36,876 bases of DNA from Fibrobacter sp. UWT2 (GTDB lineage Bacteria > Fibrobacterota > Fibrobacteria > Fibrobacterales > Fibrobacteraceae): contig NZ_FRBF01000024.1 of assembly GCF_900142545.1 (NCBI RefSeq), forward strand, positions 1 to 36,876, read 5' to 3'. This document shows positions 8,309 through 15,730 of this stretch, one piece after another. Numbering within the stretch: position 1 is the first letter of the stretch; the number at the start of each line of letters is the position of its first letter. The notes under the pieces were generated by a model. That model made no database searches. It was not told the origin of the DNA and saw only the letters and a program-made list of their open reading frames with translations. A program made the translations under genes and the position numbers.

Positions 8309-11158
8309 ATGAGCAAGATTTTGAGCCTTGATGGCGACTGGCAGATGATTTGGGACACCGAAGATGCCGGTATTTCTAATCGTTGGTACGCTACTTACCC
8401 CAAAGACACCCAGGAAGTGCAAGTCCCCCACATTTGGGAAAGGGCTTTTGACAAGCTCTTGATGTCGCACGACTGCGCCTTCTACTTCAAGCGTTTTACC
8501 ATCGATGACGAAAAGCAGGTCGCAAAGCGCATTTTCTTGCGTTTTGAACGCATTGCAAGCCACGCCACCGTCTGGCTGAACGGCAAGCTCCTGGGCACCC
8601 ACTTTGGCGCCTACACTCCTTTTATTATTGAACTCCAGAAGGCCTTGAAACTCGGCGAAGAAAACGTGCTCTGCGTACGCGTCGCCAACATGGGCGCCCT
8701 CAACAGCCGTATCGACTTCGGCCGCGAAAGTGCCGACGGCGCCGACGACCGCTTTGTCCACCCGGGCGAACTCCCGGTCGGCCTCCCCTGGACCCAGTAC
8801 CCGTTTGGTGGTATCTTTGGCCATGTGGACCTGATTCTCGGTACCGCAGCCTTTATTTCTGACGTGAAGCTCGAACCCGATGCCGACACCCAGCGCATCG
8901 CCTGCGAAATCAGCTTCAACAACCCCCGCGGCTTCCAGACCAGGCTCCGCGTGCTCATGCGCAACCCCGATGGCGACGTTTACGAGCAGTTCGTGAACAA
9001 CCTGAAGCTCGACAAGGAAAACATGACCCAGCGTTTTGTTTTCGAAGTCAAGGAACAGCAGCGCCACAAGTTCCAGTGGAGCCCCGAACACCCCAATGTC
9101 TACGCCATTGAATTCCAGATGGAAATCAAAGCCGGCAAGGAAAAGGACGGCAAGGAAATCAAGCGCGCCGAATACGCGTTCCCCGTGGTGCGCACCTTCG
9201 GTTTCCGCAAGTTCGACTGTCTTAAGGGCGACTACTACCTGAACGACCAGATTTTGAAAATCCAGGGCATCTCCTACAACCAGCAGTGGAGCGAAGGTGG
9301 CCTTTGGACATTCGACAACCCAAAGCTGGAAAAGGACCTGCAGGCTGTGAAGGCCGCCGGTTACAACGCTATCCGCAGCTGCGGTGCCCCGCTTTCGAAC
9401 CAGGCCCTCGACATTTGCGACAAGCTGGGCCTTATCGTGTTCCAGGAATTCCCGATCCACACCATGAGGTCTACCGCCCAGGGTCTTGAAATCGTCAAGA
9501 AACTAATCAACGACATCGTGGCCGAACAGCACAACCACCCCTGCATTGGCGCATGGGTCATGGGTGCCGAAAACGGAACGCTCCTATTGCAGAACGGAAA
9601 CAAGCTGTTGAACGCTATCAGCCCGGTGGACATGACTCGCCCGGTCATTAGCAACCTGAACAGTATCTACATCGATAACGAAGGCAACTTCCGCAAGGAT
9701 ACCGGCAAGCTCTTGCCCGTGTCTGTCGACAAGATTTCGACCTACGCCACGCTCCGCATGAACCCGCGTATGACGCCGAATGCCGCCTACACGCACTTCT
9801 TGGCTCACAGCTTCGACCGCGACGCCGAAGAAATTTCCGTGCCGGATACGGGCCTTGGCGATAGCCACTTCCAGGACGAAGAGGAAAATGTAGTCAGCGA
9901 CATCAACAACAAGATGCTGGTGACGCTCAAGAACCACACGCTCCTCCCGGAAACGGCAACCAACATCAAGGGACCGCGCAGCTCCAAGAACCAGAAGGCC
10001 ATCAAGAACGCCATCAAGGCAATCGAAACCTTCGTGGAAAGCGACATGTCCATTTGGAAGGACTACAAGAGCTTTGTGGCCGACGCCAACCGCATCGCCA
10101 TCAAGAGTAAGCTCGACCAGATTACCGCTCTCCAGAGCAACCCGCAGATTGCAGGTTTCTTCCTGGACCAGTGGGCCGACTGCGGTACCGAATTTGACGG
10201 TCTGTGCGACGAAAACCGCGTGAGCAAGGGCTTCGAAGATTTCTCCAAGGAAATCACGACTCCGAGCCGTGCTCTCATCAGCGAACTGGAACACGTGGTT
10301 GCCCCGCAATCCGAAATCAGCTTCCAGGTGACGCTCTTGAACAACAGCCGTTACGAAGACGTTTCTGTTGAAGTCAAGCTGGTAGACGACAAGGGCAAGG
10401 AACTTGCCACCGACAAGATTTCCCCTGAAGAACCCGCCGGCAAGACGAGCCTTACGCAGATGGGCATTTGCACCATGATGGCTCCGCGTGCCGAAGGTAG
10501 CTACAAGTTGCAGGTCACGCTCATTAACGACGGCAACAAGATTCATACGACCGAAGAAGACTTGATCGTAATCGCCGAAGCCGACGTGAAGAGCGCCATG
10601 AAGAAGGTCTGCTTCTTGGACAACAGTGAAGAATCCAGCGACGCTCTCGCCGCACTCACTGGCCCGGAACAGGTGATCTTTACCGCCAACTTGAGCTCCT
10701 GGCCCGACGAAATCCTGGACAAGATTGTAGACGTGGTGAAGAACGGCGGCAAGACTCTCTTGCTCTCCGACCTCACTCAAGAAGATATCGACTACATGAA
10801 CCAGAGCCACCAGTTCGACTGCAACATCGAATCTCACTGGAGCACGGGCGCAAACGAACTCAGCTTGCACTACCTGCCCAAGGGTTCTGAACTTGCACCG
10901 GTATTCGGCGAAGCCTCTGTTCTCGACAGCAACGCCGCCGCCATCATGCCGAGCATTTCGTTGAACGAACTGCCGGGCGCCAAGGTGTTCGCACGCTCTG
11001 TGACCCTGAAGGACGGCGAAGTCAAGACCGGTTCTGACCTGCAGCTCTACCCGTTCGGTAACGGCAAGATCATGTTCAACCAGTTCAACGTATTCGAAGG
11101 TCTGGAAACGAACGTGCTCGCCGACAAGCTGTTTGCGACGATCGTGAACTTGCTGTAA
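8309..11158 (+). CDS. GH2-like cytoplasmic protein with doubtful catalytic residues
   Basis: A 949-residue protein with the architecture of glycoside hydrolase family 2. It has an N-terminal jelly-roll sugar-binding domain (ATVWLNGKLLGTHFGAYTPF at 86-105), an immunoglobulin-like domain to about 300 and a TIM-barrel-like domain from GDYYLNDQILKIQGISY. A further beta domain and a C-terminal domain follow. There is no signal peptide, so it should be cytoplasmic. The acid/base motif, usually WxxGNE, reads WVMGAENG at 417-424: the glutamate (E421) is kept but the preceding asparagine is alanine. I cannot find a convincing nucleophile glutamate (SEFG or EYG type). It may be a divergent enzyme or a non-catalytic homologue. 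AAGGAA precedes the ATG. Transcribed divergently from rplU. Confidence 0.75.
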   Translation: MSKILSLDGDWQMIWDTEDAGISNRWYATYPKDTQEVQVPHIWERAFDKLLMSHDCAFYFKRFTIDDEKQVAKRIFLRFERIASHATVWLNGKLLGTHFGAYTPFIIELQKALKLGEENVLCVRVANMGALNSRIDFGRESADGADDRFVHPGELPVGLPWTQYPFGGIFGHVDLILGTAAFISDVKLEPDADTQRIACEISFNNPRGFQTRLRVLMRNPDGDVYEQFVNNLKLDKENMTQRFVFEVKEQQRHKFQWSPEHPNVYAIEFQMEIKAGKEKDGKEIKRAEYAFPVVRTFGFRKFDCLKGDYYLNDQILKIQGISYNQQWSEGGLWTFDNPKLEKDLQAVKAAGYNAIRSCGAPLSNQALDICDKLGLIVFQEFPIHTMRSTAQGLEIVKKLINDIVAEQHNHPCIGAWVMGAENGTLLLQNGNKLLNAISPVDMTRPVISNLNSIYIDNEGNFRKDTGKLLPVSVDKISTYATLRMNPRMTPNAAYTHFLAHSFDRDAEEISVPDTGLGDSHFQDEEENVVSDINNKMLVTLKNHTLLPETATNIKGPRSSKNQKAIKNAIKAIETFVESDMSIWKDYKSFVADANRIAIKSKLDQITALQSNPQIAGFFLDQWADCGTEFDGLCDENRVSKGFEDFSKEITTPSRALISELEHVVAPQSEISFQVTLLNNSRYEDVSVEVKLVDDKGKELATDKISPEEPAGKTSLTQMGICTMMAPRAEGSYKLQVTLINDGNKIHTTEEDLIVIAEADVKSAMKKVCFLDNSEESSDALAALTGPEQVIFTANLSSWPDEILDKIVDVVKNGGKTLLLSDLTQEDIDYMNQSHQFDCNIESHWSTGANELSLHYLPKGSELAPVFGEASVLDSNAAAIMPSISLNELPGAKVFARSVTLKDGEVKTGSDLQLYPFGNGKIMFNQFNVFEGLETNVLADKLFATIVNLL

Positions 11159-11171
11159 TCGCTTAGAACAA

Positions 11172-11285
11172 AATAAAAAGGACTCGGCGCTCCCCGAGAG
11201 AGAAGGAATGCGCCGAGTCTAAACACCCAAGTCCGATACCTTGCGACTATAAACCCACGTCGCGGGTAAAAACAAACCTGTACGT
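11172..11285 (-). ncRNA. Candidate small RNA, minus strand
   Basis: The minus strand carries a perfect 10-bp hairpin GACTCGGCGC / GCGCCGAGTC (11219-11210 with 11190-11181) followed by CTTTTTATTTTG, a good intrinsic terminator. No minus-strand protein gene precedes it. Upstream are a nested structure (ACCC 11267-11264 with GGGT 11228-11225 around GCGAC 11263-11259 / GTCGC 11247-11243) and a TATAAG -10-like box (11297-11292) with a TTGATT about 15 bases before it. This would give a transcript of about 110 nt. No Rfam-type family is recognised. The plus strand shows no T-run here, so it is a poor terminator for the GH2 gene. Confidence 0.4.
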
Positions 11286-11318
11286 TACTAACTTATACTC
11301 CAATGTGATGAAAATCAA

Positions 11319-11357
11319 GTTTTACATTGTAAAACAATTGAAACAATCACGTAGAAT
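11319..11357 (+). promoter_or_regulatory. Palindrome and -10 element upstream of proA
   Basis: A perfect palindrome GTTTTACA-T-TGTAAAAC occupies 11319-11335. A -10-like TAGAAT is at 11352-11357, so the palindrome overlaps the expected -35 position and is a candidate operator. Its half-site TTACA is shared with the gdhA palindromes, but the spacer is 1 base here and 4 bases there. Confidence 0.45.
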
Positions 11358-11382
11358 ACACAAAAAAGGATAAAAACGGCTT

Positions 11383-12663
11383 ATGACTTGCTCCAACTTG
11401 AAATATTCCAACTTGGAAGAATACTCCGACCTTCTGGCCAGAAACGCCCAGAAGGCAAGCAAGACGCTCCGTACCCTGCCGGGAGAAAAGCGTAGCGCCG
11501 TGCTGAATCGCGTTGCCCAGATTTTGCGCGATCGTAAGCCAGAAATCCTTGCCGCAAACAAGATTGACCTTGAAGCAGCCGCCGGAAAGCTCGACGACTC
11601 GAAGATGGACCGCCTGACTTTGAACGACGCCCGCATCGAGGCCATGGCCAAGGGTGCCGAAGAAATTGCATCCTTTGCAGATCCGCTGAACAAAGTGCTC
11701 GAAAGCCGCGAACTCAAGAACGGCATCAAGATTAGCCGCGTGGCAGTGCCTATCGGTTCCGTATTCTTTATTTTTGAAAGCCGCCCGAACGTAACGATCG
11801 ATGGCGCTTGCCTCTGCTTTAAGGCGGGCAATGCCGTAATTTTGCGTGGCGGTAAGGAATCTCTGAATTCTGCCAAGTGCCTCGCCGGAATCTTCCACGA
11901 AGCCCTCGCCGAAGCAGGCATCGACCAAGACGCCGTACAGCTCGTGACCGAAACGAGCCACGACCTGGTGGGCATGCTCCTGCAGCGCAACGATTGCCTC
12001 GACCTCGTGATTCCTCGCGGTGGCGAACGCCTGATCCGCGCGGTCGTGGAACAGAGCAAGATTCCCGTGATCAAGCACTTCAACGGCATTTGCCACGTGT
12101 ACGTGGACAAGTCCGCCGACATGGACAAGGCGGTGAACATTCTGATCAACGCCAAGACGCAGCGCACCGGCGTGTGCAACGCCATGGAATGCGTGATTAT
12201 CGACCGCCATATCGATGATGCCACTACCAAGAAGTTGATCGATTGCCTCGCCGACCGCGGCGTAGAACTCTTTGGCAACAAGGACGCCCAGAACCACGAC
12301 AGTCGTATCAAGGACATTGGCGACGACAGCAATTACCACCACGAATACCTGGCCCTCAAGGCAAGCGTCAAGTTCGTCGATAACGTAGCCGAAGCCTGCG
12401 ACCATATCGAAAAGAACAGCAGCCGCCACACCGAAGCTGTGGTCGCCGAAGACACTAGCGTCCAAGACTACTTTGTCGCGAACGTGGACAGCAGCAGCGT
12501 GATGGTGAACGCCAGTACGCGCTTTGCCGACGGTGGCGAATACGGCCTCGGCGCTGAGGTGGGTATTTCGACCGACAAGTTGCATGCCCGCGGCCCCATG
12601 GGCGTGGAAAGCCTCTGCAGCTACAAGTGGATTCTCCGCGGCAATGGCCAGGTGAGAGGTTAA
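11383..12663 (+). CDS. proA: Gamma-glutamyl phosphate reductase
   Basis: A 426-residue ProA, which reduces gamma-glutamyl phosphate to glutamate semialdehyde with NADPH in proline synthesis. The cofactor-binding block [20 protein letters not shown] is at 123-142 and the catalytic cysteine is C265 in [35 protein letters not shown] is conserved near the C-terminus (residues ~387-411). The length is normal. The ribosome binding site (AGGA) is rather far from the ATG. The partner kinase gene proB is not in the window. hisI follows after 2 bp, so the two amino-acid genes are cotranscribed. Confidence 0.95.
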   Translation: MTCSNLKYSNLEEYSDLLARNAQKASKTLRTLPGEKRSAVLNRVAQILRDRKPEILAANKIDLEAAAGKLDDSKMDRLTLNDARIEAMAKGAEEIASFADPLNKVLESRELKNGIKISRVAVPIGSVFFIFESRPNVTIDGACLCFKAGNAVILRGGKESLNSAKCLAGIFHEALAEAGIDQDAVQLVTETSHDLVGMLLQRNDCLDLVIPRGGERLIRAVVEQSKIPVIKHFNGICHVYVDKSADMDKAVNILINAKTQRTGVCNAMECVIIDRHIDDATTKKLIDCLADRGVELFGNKDAQNHDSRIKDIGDDSNYHHEYLALKASVKFVDNVAEACDHIEKNSSRHTEAVVAEDTSVQDYFVANVDSSSVMVNASTRFADGGEYGLGAEVGISTDKLHARGPMGVESLCSYKWILRGNGQVRG

Positions 12664-12665
12664 TC

Positions 12666-13016
12666 ATGAAATTTGATGAACTGATTAAAGAGATTAAATT
12701 CGAAGTCGTTGTGGACGGCGTTGCACTTGCCCCCGCAATCGTTCAAGATGCAGATAAGGGCGATGTTCTCATGATGGCATGGATGAACGAAGAAGCACTC
12801 CGCCGCACACACGAATGTGGCGAAATGGTGTTCTGGAGCCGTAGCCGCAAGGAATACTGGCACAAGGGCGACACCAGCGGAAACGTGATGACCGTCGTGG
12901 AATGGGCCGCCGACTGCGACAGCGACGCTTTACTCTTTAAGGTTCGCATGCAGGGTCCGCAGGTGGCTTGCCACACGGGTGCCCGCAGCTGCTTCTTTAA
13001 AAAATGTGAAAAATAA
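12666..13016 (+). CDS. hisI: Phosphoribosyl-AMP cyclohydrolase
   Basis: A 116-residue HisI that opens the purine ring of PR-AMP in histidine synthesis. The family motifs are present: [31 protein letters not shown], the aspartate set DCDSDALL for Mg, and the zinc ligands in [10 protein letters not shown]. The start at 12666 has GAGAGG upstream; the longer frame from 12627 only overlaps proA. It is a stand-alone cyclohydrolase without a fused HisE pyrophosphohydrolase. Confidence 0.95.
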   Translation: MKFDELIKEIKFEVVVDGVALAPAIVQDADKGDVLMMAWMNEEALRRTHECGEMVFWSRSRKEYWHKGDTSGNVMTVVEWAADCDSDALLFKVRMQGPQVACHTGARSCFFKKCEK

Positions 13017-13031
13017 AATGAGAAATGTGAG

Positions 13032-14321
13032 ATGAAAAAAATTCTCGCACTATTGCTCACGATGGCGATTTCGGGATTTGCCCAGGACCGTCACCAGATG
13101 GGTAGCAACTACTACGCCTACCCCACTCCGACCGCCAAGTATACCAAGGCTCCCGCCGGCTACAAGCCGTTTTACCTGAGCCATTACGGCAGACACGGCA
13201 GCCGCTTTCACCAGCCTGCCGACCATTACCATGCTCTGTACAACACGCTCGCCAAGGCCGATTCCTTAGGCAAGCTCACCGATTTGGGTAAAAGCCTGCT
13301 TGAACGCGCCAAGTACCTGGACGAATACGCCGCCCCGCGCGCAGGCGATTTGACCCAGCTCGGCGTGGCCCAGCACCAGGGAATCGCAAAGCGCATGGTC
13401 AAGAACTTCCCCGAAGTGTTCAAGAACGATGCCTACGTTGAAGCCTACGCTAGCACTAGCGTGCGCTGCGTCGTTAGCATGGCCGCATTCCTCGAAGAAC
13501 TGCATGCACAAAAGCCCAAGGTCGAGATTCACCAGGAATCGGGCAAATACTTGATGAGTTTTATCAGCCCGCTTGATTTCGGCAAAATTATCAACGAATC
13601 GAACACGCCCGCATGGCAAAAGGAAAACGAAAAGCTATACAGCCATGTGAATCCGACACGCATGATGCGCGCCATATTCAACGATTCCAACTACATCAAG
13701 AAGAATGTAGACGGAGGCGATCTTTTAAGCAAGATTTATGAAATCGGAAACAGCCTGCAAGGCAGCCCCGAAATCGAATTCAATTTTGACGATTTGTGGA
13801 CCGACGAAGAACTCACCGCTCGCTGGCACGCGCAAAATGCCTGGTGGTATAGCGTTCTCGGCAACAATTCCTTCGCCAAAAAGCAGGGCCTCGAAAACGC
13901 ACGCCCGCTCCTGAAAAACGTTCTGGACGAAGCCGACAAGGTGATTGCCGCCGACACGACAAAGGCCGACAAGACTGCCAAAAAGACAACGGCCACACTC
14001 CGCTTCGGACACGATACTGTAATCATTCCGTTCGCCGTATTGCTGCAATTAGAAAACGGTTCGATGAATACCGGAATTGAAACCGCCGACATGGAAAACC
14101 TGCACAAAGTCTGGCGCGACTACGAAATCACCCCGATGGCCGCGAACGTGCAATTTATCTTCTACAAGTCCGCCAAGAAAGGCTCCCCCATTTTGGTAAA
14201 GGTGATGCTCAACGAAATCGAGCAAAAACTGCCCGTGACATGCGATACAGCAACAGTAAAGAACTGCCCCGCCGCGCCATATTACCGCTGGGACGACGTA
14301 AGAGAGTTCTATAGAAAGTAA
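13032..14321 (+). CDS. Secreted histidine phosphatase, MINPP/acid-phosphatase type
   Basis: A 429-residue protein of the branch-2 histidine phosphatase superfamily. A signal peptide (MKKILALLLTMAISGFAQ) sends it across the inner membrane. The phosphoryl-accepting motif RHGSRF is in HYGRHGSRFH near residue 56, and the C-terminal catalytic motif is FGHDT. This is the set of phytases, acid phosphatases and multiple inositol-polyphosphate phosphatases; RHGSR and the overall length favour the MINPP-like bacterial group, but substrate is not provable here. It begins 15 bp after hisI without a strong ribosome binding site. Its 3' end is overlapped by the convergent ArfA-like frame and shares a terminator with it. 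Confidence 0.82.
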   Translation: MKKILALLLTMAISGFAQDRHQMGSNYYAYPTPTAKYTKAPAGYKPFYLSHYGRHGSRFHQPADHYHALYNTLAKADSLGKLTDLGKSLLERAKYLDEYAAPRAGDLTQLGVAQHQGIAKRMVKNFPEVFKNDAYVEAYASTSVRCVVSMAAFLEELHAQKPKVEIHQESGKYLMSFISPLDFGKIINESNTPAWQKENEKLYSHVNPTRMMRAIFNDSNYIKKNVDGGDLLSKIYEIGNSLQGSPEIEFNFDDLWTDEELTARWHAQNAWWYSVLGNNSFAKKQGLENARPLLKNVLDEADKVIAADTTKADKTAKKTTATLRFGHDTVIIPFAVLLQLENGSMNTGIETADMENLHKVWRDYEITPMAANVQFIFYKSAKKGSPILVKVMLNEIEQKLPVTCDTATVKNCPAAPYYRWDDVREFYRK

Positions 14322-14514
14322 AAGAAAAATCCCCCGCATCCGCGAGGGACTTTTTGTGTTTAAGGGTTCTCGAGTACTTGGTTTTGTCGCGGACGATTCT
14401 AGTCCGTAGCGTTGCTCCGTTCTGGGAGCCGTCTATGCGGAGCGTTCGCATTCTTGCACTTTCCGTTGCGGCATCGGCAACCTTGCCCGCCGCTTTCGCT
14501 CTGTTTTTAGCCAT
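14209..14514 (-). CDS. ArfA-like small basic protein encoded on a nonstop transcript
   Basis: The ATG at 14514 has a near-perfect ribosome binding site AAGGAGG five bases upstream and a promoter TTTACT-N17-TATATT (14563-14535), so this is a real gene. It encodes a lysine/arginine-rich protein starting MAKNRAKAAGKVADAATESA. Residues 36-55 (LRTRIVRDKTKYSRTLKHKK) resemble the ribosome-binding core of ArfA ([21 protein letters not shown] in E. coli, from memory). Immediately after codon 55 the sequence folds into an intrinsic terminator, with T-run at codons 62-65, and there is no stop before it. Most mRNAs should therefore end near 14322 inside the frame and lack a stop, as known for E. coli arfA and Bacillus brfA. 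The open frame past the terminator to 14209 is antisense to the phosphatase gene and is probably rarely translated. Confidence 0.65.
   Translation of the reverse strand: MAKNRAKAAGKVADAATESARMRTLRIDGSQNGATLRTRIVRDKTKYSRTLKHKKSLADAGDFSFTFYRTLLRRPSGNMARRGSSLLLLYRMSRAVFARFR
14320..14351 (-). terminator. Terminator inside the ArfA-like frame; also serves the phosphatase gene
   Basis: On the minus strand TCCCTCGC (14349-14342) pairs fully with GCGGGGGA (14337-14330), with one G-U, around a 4-base loop, and runs into TTTTTCTTTTACTTT. On the plus strand the same hairpin has a C-A mismatch and a shorter T-run (TTTTT at 14351-14355). It is thus better built for the minus-strand transcript. Confidence 0.8.
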
Positions 14515-14534
14515 AACGGCCTCCTTGAGGGGCA

Positions 14535-14563
14535 AATATAAATTATTATCTTTAGGCAGTAAA
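14535..14563 (-). promoter_or_regulatory. Promoter of the ArfA-like gene
   Basis: Minus-strand TTTACT (14563-14558) and TATATT (14540-14535) are exactly 17 bases apart. The predicted start near 14528 lies two bases before the AAGGAGG site, so the leader is very short. Confidence 0.6.
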
Positions 14564-14579
14564 GGGTTTAAGGCTTCTT

Positions 14580-15713
14580 TTGAAAGATTCCATTGCAGAT
14601 AGTATTCGACGTCATGGGTTCAAGCGCCTGTTGCTTGCGGTTTCGGGCGGTCTAGATTCTATTTGTCTGGCGCATTATTTCATCAAGAATCGCGAAGCGC
14701 TCGGGATTGAATGGCTGGGAATTGCGCATGTACATCATGGACTGCGGGTCGGAACAGCCGACCGCGATGCCGCATTTGTTGAAGCTTTCGCGAAAAAACA
14801 TAACATTCCATTTTTCTTGAAAAAGCTAGATGGCGAAGCGCTAAAAAATGCCGAAGGGTCACTCGAAGAAAACGCGAGAGAAGCCAGGTACAAAGCATTA
14901 GCAGAAATCACTCAGGATGACTCATTTCTCCCGCATAAAACCTCATACCTCAAAGGGAGCGTAGCGACCGACCTCATTCCTCATACCTCATTAGTCATTG
15001 TAACGGCGCATCATGCGGGCGACCAAGCGGAAACCATGTACATGCGACTCCGCCGAGGAACAACGCTAGCAGGCCTCAAGGGAATTCAAGAAGTACGAGG
15101 CAACATTTACCGTCCTTTTCTGAATGTGACTCGAGCGGAACTTCTTGCGTATGCTCGTGAAAATAATCTTGAGTGGTGCGAAGACGAAAGCAATTCCGAT
15201 GTAAAATTCGCACGAAACAAGGTGCGGCACGAATTTCTCCCGCAGCTGGAAAAAGAATGCCCAGGCGCTGCGACGCAATTGTGCAGAATTGCCCAGTTGG
15301 CAGACAAGGCGTATGCGAAAGTAATTGAAGAATGCGACGCGATGTTTCAAGAGACCCTTCCCCTGAAACAAGTTCAGGGTCAGGGTGACACGGCTCCATT
15401 CTCACACCTCAAAGGGAGCGAAGCGACCGACCTCACACCTCATACCATCATCGCTTTGAACAAGAAGGCTCTCCGCAAAATTCTGCGGGAGCATGCCTGT
15501 ACGGACTTATCGGAAATGTTCCGTTTGTGGCTTTCGGAGCAGGGTTTCCGCTTCCCGATTGGGTTCTTCTACGACCAAAAAGAGCCCGCACATCTTAAAA
15601 TTCCCGTACGCGCCGCTTACCGCAAGCGTTCTATCGTCAAAAACGGCTCAACCGTCTTCATTTGCGAATTTGAAAGCGTCGAGGCAGCCCTAAAATTTGT
15701 ATCTTGCAAGTGA
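14580..15713 (+). CDS. tilS: tRNA(Ile)-lysidine synthase carrying two in-frame repeat insertions
   Basis: A 377-residue TilS, which converts C34 of the AUA-reading tRNA-Ile to lysidine using ATP. The PP-loop motif SGGLDS is at 22-27. TAHHAGDQAETMYMRLRRG (142-160) and EDESNSDVKFARNKVRHEFLP (201-221) are classic TilS blocks. The start is a TTG at 14580. Residues about 112-137 and 259-289 are not TilS-like. Each contains a copy of the same 10-residue unit (YLKGSVATDL and HLKGSEATDL), encoded by a near-identical 30-base DNA repeat kept in frame. The second is preceded by a long hairpin. Core motifs lie outside the inserts, so the enzyme is probably active. First gene of the tilS-ftsH-folP-cdaA run. 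Confidence 0.92.
   Translation: MKDSIADSIRRHGFKRLLLAVSGGLDSICLAHYFIKNREALGIEWLGIAHVHHGLRVGTADRDAAFVEAFAKKHNIPFFLKKLDGEALKNAEGSLEENAREARYKALAEITQDDSFLPHKTSYLKGSVATDLIPHTSLVIVTAHHAGDQAETMYMRLRRGTTLAGLKGIQEVRGNIYRPFLNVTRAELLAYARENNLEWCEDESNSDVKFARNKVRHEFLPQLEKECPGAATQLCRIAQLADKAYAKVIEECDAMFQETLPLKQVQGQGDTAPFSHLKGSEATDLTPHTIIALNKKALRKILREHACTDLSEMFRLWLSEQGFRFPIGFFYDQKEPAHLKIPVRAAYRKRSIVKNGSTVFICEFESVEAALKFVSCK
14941..14990 (+). repeat. Repeat copy 1 inside tilS
   Basis: The 30 bases at 14947-14976 (ACCTCAAAGGGAGCG then TAGCGACCGACCTCA) match the copy at 15406-15435 at 29 of 30 positions. The flanks contain further CCTCATACCTCA units. Located between the conserved ARYKALAEI and TAHHA parts of TilS. 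Confidence 0.8.
15351..15446 (+). repeat. Repeat copy 2 inside tilS with an adjoining REP-like hairpin
   Basis: The hairpin at 15354-15386 pairs ACCCT-tc-CCCTGAA with TTCAGGG-tc-AGGGT around ACAAG. This resembles the CCTGAA-ACAAG-TTCAGG palindromes dispersed in many bacterial genomes. The 30-base unit shared with copy 1 follows at 15406-15435. All of it is translated. Confidence 0.8.
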
Positions 15714-15730
15714 ACGTATAAAAGGAATTT

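Noticed and set aside
8279-9460. Long minus-strand frame opposite the GH2-like gene
   Set aside because: Low-complexity Val/Ala/Gly/Leu translation typical of the antisense of codon-biased genes; no ribosome binding site.
11204-11219. Possible leader peptide MRRV upstream of proA (AAGGA then ATG)
   Set aside because: Too short to test, no amino-acid bias expected for proline control, and the start is buried in the hairpin.
11347-12585. 412-codon minus-strand frame opposite proA
   Set aside because: Shadow of proA; its 3' part runs into the proA leader and no independent start signals are seen.
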